NCBI GenBank assembly: GCA_963678705.1
Contig: OY783220.1
Span: 8,577,001-8,641,000 of the forward strand
DNA length: 64,000 bases
Source of the DNA: Panorpa germanica
Lineage: Eukaryota; Arthropoda; Insecta; Mecoptera; Panorpidae
Direction: 5' to 3'
The stretch's first letter is position 1. Every line of letters starts with the position of its first letter. Of the stretch, positions 60,556 to 64,000 are shown piece by piece. The translations under genes were made by a program, and so were the position numbers. Below the pieces are notes generated by a model that was not told where the DNA came from, ran no database searches, and saw only the letters and a program-made list of their open reading frames with translations.

Positions 60556-63500
60556 TATGTGTACAAGCTGGCAACGTTGCAAATGCCAATTTGAGCGGGA
60601 AATTCAAAATCGGAATAAATATTATATAAAATATAACAATTTATTTGTCAAAAAACCAAATCAGGCATGCGTATCAGGCCTTACGAAAATTTAACAGTAT
60701 ATTCTTAAGAGACTATACTTTTAAAATATAAAAAAAAACAAAAATCGATTTTTTGAAAATTCTAGACCACTTTAATATTTTGTTTTCTACCGATAGCTGT
60801 GAATTCTTATATACAAGAGACTTAAACAATTATATATAACAAAAAATAATTAATATTCATAATTTCAAGTACATAAATAGATACAAAGCGTGGGCACAGA
60901 ATAACAAAAAGAAACGAGTATTAGAACAATAGATACGTTACAAAAATGAAGACAATACAATCGCTGTATCGTATACATAGTTTAAAGAAATCAATTTCAA
61001 AATATTTAGTAGTTCTTATCATACCTAGTATCGCTTAGATAAAATCTTAGTTTATAACAAAAGTTTATGAAACTTGAAAGCTGGTTTTTATAGTCACGGA
61101 AAACATAACAATAAATTTAAAATAGTGTAAAATCCTGGAAAACATTGCTCCCTACTAAAGGCACATCTCCACCAGATATTTTATTTCAATGGATGAAAAC
61201 TTAAAGATTTTTGCACATCTATTCCATTCTTTGAAGGCACATGATGTTATTATTTGACGGTGAAGACAAGCCCTAATTATAAAGCAGTGATATTTATGAA
61301 ATACGAGTCCGTTATCAAAGTAGGCGCCTGGTTCCGGTTGGTTCCGCCCGTTCTGGTGACAATGGGAAACGAAGTCACAAAAGTATCTAAGTCCCAGTTA
61401 ATTATCTCTAGGCGATTAATTACTGTGTCAGTATACAAACTGTAATATTATGTTAATAAATACGGTCATATTTGTGTCATTAGAAATATTAATAGTACTG
61501 TAAATTATATTAATGGGTATTTTATTCAATAAAAAATTTATTACAAAAAAATGTAACAGATAGTGTTATAAGTACATGTGCACTTTTGAGAGTGTATTGG
61601 TACTTGGTATATTGGAACGGCAGCAGCATCTACAGCGGCGACTCTGTCAAGCAAGCCAAGCAAACAAAGGTACAGTGTGGTTTACAGGTTCGTAACTCAT
61701 CTCTCAATAGCGCCACTACTGACAAATCTATATGATTTTTAGATAGTACCAACCTTCAAACGATATGTGTCAAAATTTCATGACATTCCGACCATTAGCC
61801 TACAAGTTACAATGGTTTAAATGACGTTATCTTTGTAATTTTAAAAACAATGGAAATATTCTAGTCTATCACTTGTCAAGCTATTGCTTTGCCTGAACGG
61901 TATTTCTTTCCATTAAAAAGGTCACCCTGTCAAATTTTCTGCGGACGTCTATGTATATAAAACATCAAATATATAAATATCAATATATATATTATCATAA
62001 TTGAACGTGACAGGAAATTAGTCGCGGGCTACATCCTGGAGCCTATCGAAAGTTGAAACAATGCCCAGATAATTAAATCACAAGGGTGTGTTGCATTAAG
62101 GTATCATTAAAACCATTAAAAATCATTCCCGCTTTCGAGTAATTGTTTTAGAATGCCGAGACCTGAACAATGTTTAATCCATGTACAATCTCAACAACAA
62201 ATTATCAAACTTAAAAATTTGAAAAGCTGTTATAAAAAAAAACGTATTAGTCAAAGTTAAGGCTAAAGTAAAGCACCCAGAAGGTGATAATGAAAAAGAA
62301 GAAGAAGAAGACGTAGAAAATAAAGAAGATGTAAATGATGAGAAGGAAATAATCAAGCAAAGAAATGTTTAAGACGATGATGCAAGTACGATATAAATTA
62401 ATGTTATTGTGATTTAAAAAACCCCATCATTTTATAATAAAAGAAAAATATAAAGTCAAAGTAAAACTTTAAACAAAGCTAATTTTAAAAAGGTCCCCTA
62501 TAAAGCAGAATTCCCACATAGCTCTAAAAATATTTTAGAAATATGTTAATATTTTCACAACAAGTTAAGTGCGAAAGCTGGTTTTTATGTCATCTTAGCA
62601 CGCTGTGAAAAAATAACAGCGCGACTCCAACTCAAAGGCAGCATCGAGCCAAAAAAAATACACCAAACATTTTAAAAGAGCTACAAGAGCCGGGTCAAGT
62701 GGGAGAGGGGGGTAGAGGGCGGAATAAAGTAATGTTTAATGACTGAACAGTGAATAGTAACCCTTGGGGGGTCAGTAAGTAAATAAACATGTAAAATATA
62801 AGAACAACAACCACCTACTTCAGCAATAGAAAGATAATATAATGACTCATGGTTAGAAAATCGATTGCTAAGATGTAGACACTTACGTCCCACTGTATTT
62901 TATATCTAATCCAACTAATGGATCCGAAGTATTTTGTCCGTTTATTCACATACGAGAACAACTCTCTTGAACGCTTTTCAATAAGAACTTACCAGCGTGA
63001 TTAAGGAAAAATGTTTAAATGTTCGAATCCGGAAGACTTAGACACTTTAACGTTAGAACAAGTTGGAACAAGTAAGCTCATAGAATGATATACGAGTCTA
63101 TAGCCGTAAATTGTTGAATTGTGGAGCAGTCGTAACATTTGGAAATTTATTTCAAGTAGTATGGTAATATGAAGTATATATAATACACTATTTTCACAAA
63201 AAACACACAAAAATATCTAGTAAAGAAAAATGTTTTTTAAACGAATAGCATTTCATCGTTTTGTATCGACTATATTTTTCGAGTCATAATGTGTACACTG
63301 GATCTTTGAGCGAACAATTGAGTTTTTCCAGTTTTCTAAGCTTTCAAAAAATCTGAAAAAATTCTGGATTACTTCTTGAAGTGTCTACTACATGGTCCAG
63401 AAGTTGCCAAAGTCCAGAGTTTAAAACCGTTGTTAATACAAATTGCAAATAGTAAAAACGCGAAAAAAACGGAATACTGTTAAAAAATTGATAACTTTAT

Positions 63501-64000
63501 AACAAACAAATATAAAGAAAAACGGTTTTAGGTTTCTTTACCTTAGACTATAAGCTGTCGAATGAATGAAGTGTCTTTGGCGTGGGCTCCAAGAGGAATA
63601 TTTTACGCATTCAGGCATGTCACAATAAACGAAACGGTGATTATTCGGCACAAAATAGGTTTTTATTGTTGAAAATACAAAAGTTATGAAATAATCAAAA
63701 GTTTTTTAAAAATTATTTAATTATTCTTCAAGTTTTTTAAAAACTATTCAATTTTTTTTCAGTGTTTGAAAAGAGCATATTTTGTAACTGAATGTAAAAT
63801 AAATTACCTTGAAAAATATAGTGTGTACGTCACTGAACAAAACATTAAAAAACTAAAGTATCCTTTTATCCTAAAAACAACATACAAAAACTATAAGTGA
63901 ATATTTTATTTTTAAACCTCAATATTTATTTTTGGTCCATACGAATATGTAAAAACGTACATACGCGGACGTGGACATATCTCGACGTAGTGCGCATACA
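60556..64000. other. Mostly unassigned flank sequence
   Basis: Beyond repeat F at 61700-61925 no element or gene was recognised. A charged stretch at about 62240-62371 (plus strand) reads KVKAKVKHPEGDNEKEEEED before a stop, but it has no start and no family; it is treated as unassigned. Confidence 0.4.
61700..61925 (+). repeat. Dispersed repeat F
   Basis: Opposite orientation to 60340-60555. Contains taccaaccttcaaacgatat, gtcaaaatttcatgacattc and gcctgaacggtatttctttc. Confidence 0.6.

Noticed and set aside
62150-62371. Possible small acidic/basic protein gene (MPRPEQCLIHVQ..., then KHPEGDNEKEEEEDV)
   Set aside because: The two parts are in different frames, there is no recognisable family, and the second part is low complexity.
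1-64000. CRISPR arrays, operons, prokaryotic promoters or ribosome binding sites
   Set aside because: None seen; the spliced gene and the transposon types show eukaryotic DNA.

Overview
This is a gene-poor, AT-rich stretch of an animal genome, almost certainly an insect. The evidence is a spliced receptor with good GT-AG junctions, introns of up to 16 kb, and a dense mix of tRNA-derived SINEs, I/R1-like and Jockey-like LINE remnants, small Helitrons, and hAT, piggyBac-like, Harbinger-like and mariner-like DNA elements. No bacterial-style operons, CRISPR arrays or free-standing tRNA or rRNA genes were seen. The species cannot be fixed from the sequence alone.

One protein-coding gene can be supported. 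It lies on the minus strand and enters the window near 28.96 kb. Four coding exons join in frame: 28689-28893, 26079-26257, 9642-9764 and 9272-9458. They encode about 231 residues: a signal peptide and the first half of the extracellular ANF-receptor-type ligand-binding domain of a membrane receptor guanylate cyclase (Gyc76C/Gyc32E type). A splice acceptor 64 bases upstream of the start codon suggests at least one more 5' exon. The fourth exon ends in a good donor, so the rest of the receptor should lie beyond position 1. Introns are about 2.4 kb, 16.3 kb, 183 bp and more than 9.2 kb.

Nearly everything else that can be recognised is mobile DNA, in the introns (1-28.7 kb) and in the upstream flank (29-64 kb). 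The best-resolved items are: a 2.5-kb hAT element (34461-36928, perfect 15-bp ends, 8-bp target duplication) carrying a Harbinger-like insert that itself carries part of a third family; an older repeat at 37.0-39.6 kb split by a TTAA-flanked foldback element and by a tandem Helitron, with an unsplit relative at 16.2 kb serving as empty site; a seven-copy family of about 600-700 bp; three Harbinger-like MITEs with TWA target duplications; a 267-bp SINE with a 12-bp target duplication; and a second SINE-headed retroposon with an unrelated body, a 50-codon ORF, a poly(A) tail and a 13-bp target duplication.

There is no cooperating gene set here. The biology is one long signalling gene whose introns hold transposons, next to a region where elements have inserted into one another and left a readable order of events. 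Stretches with nothing recognisable are stated as such. Family names rest on end motifs, target duplications and short protein signatures read by eye, not on database searches.
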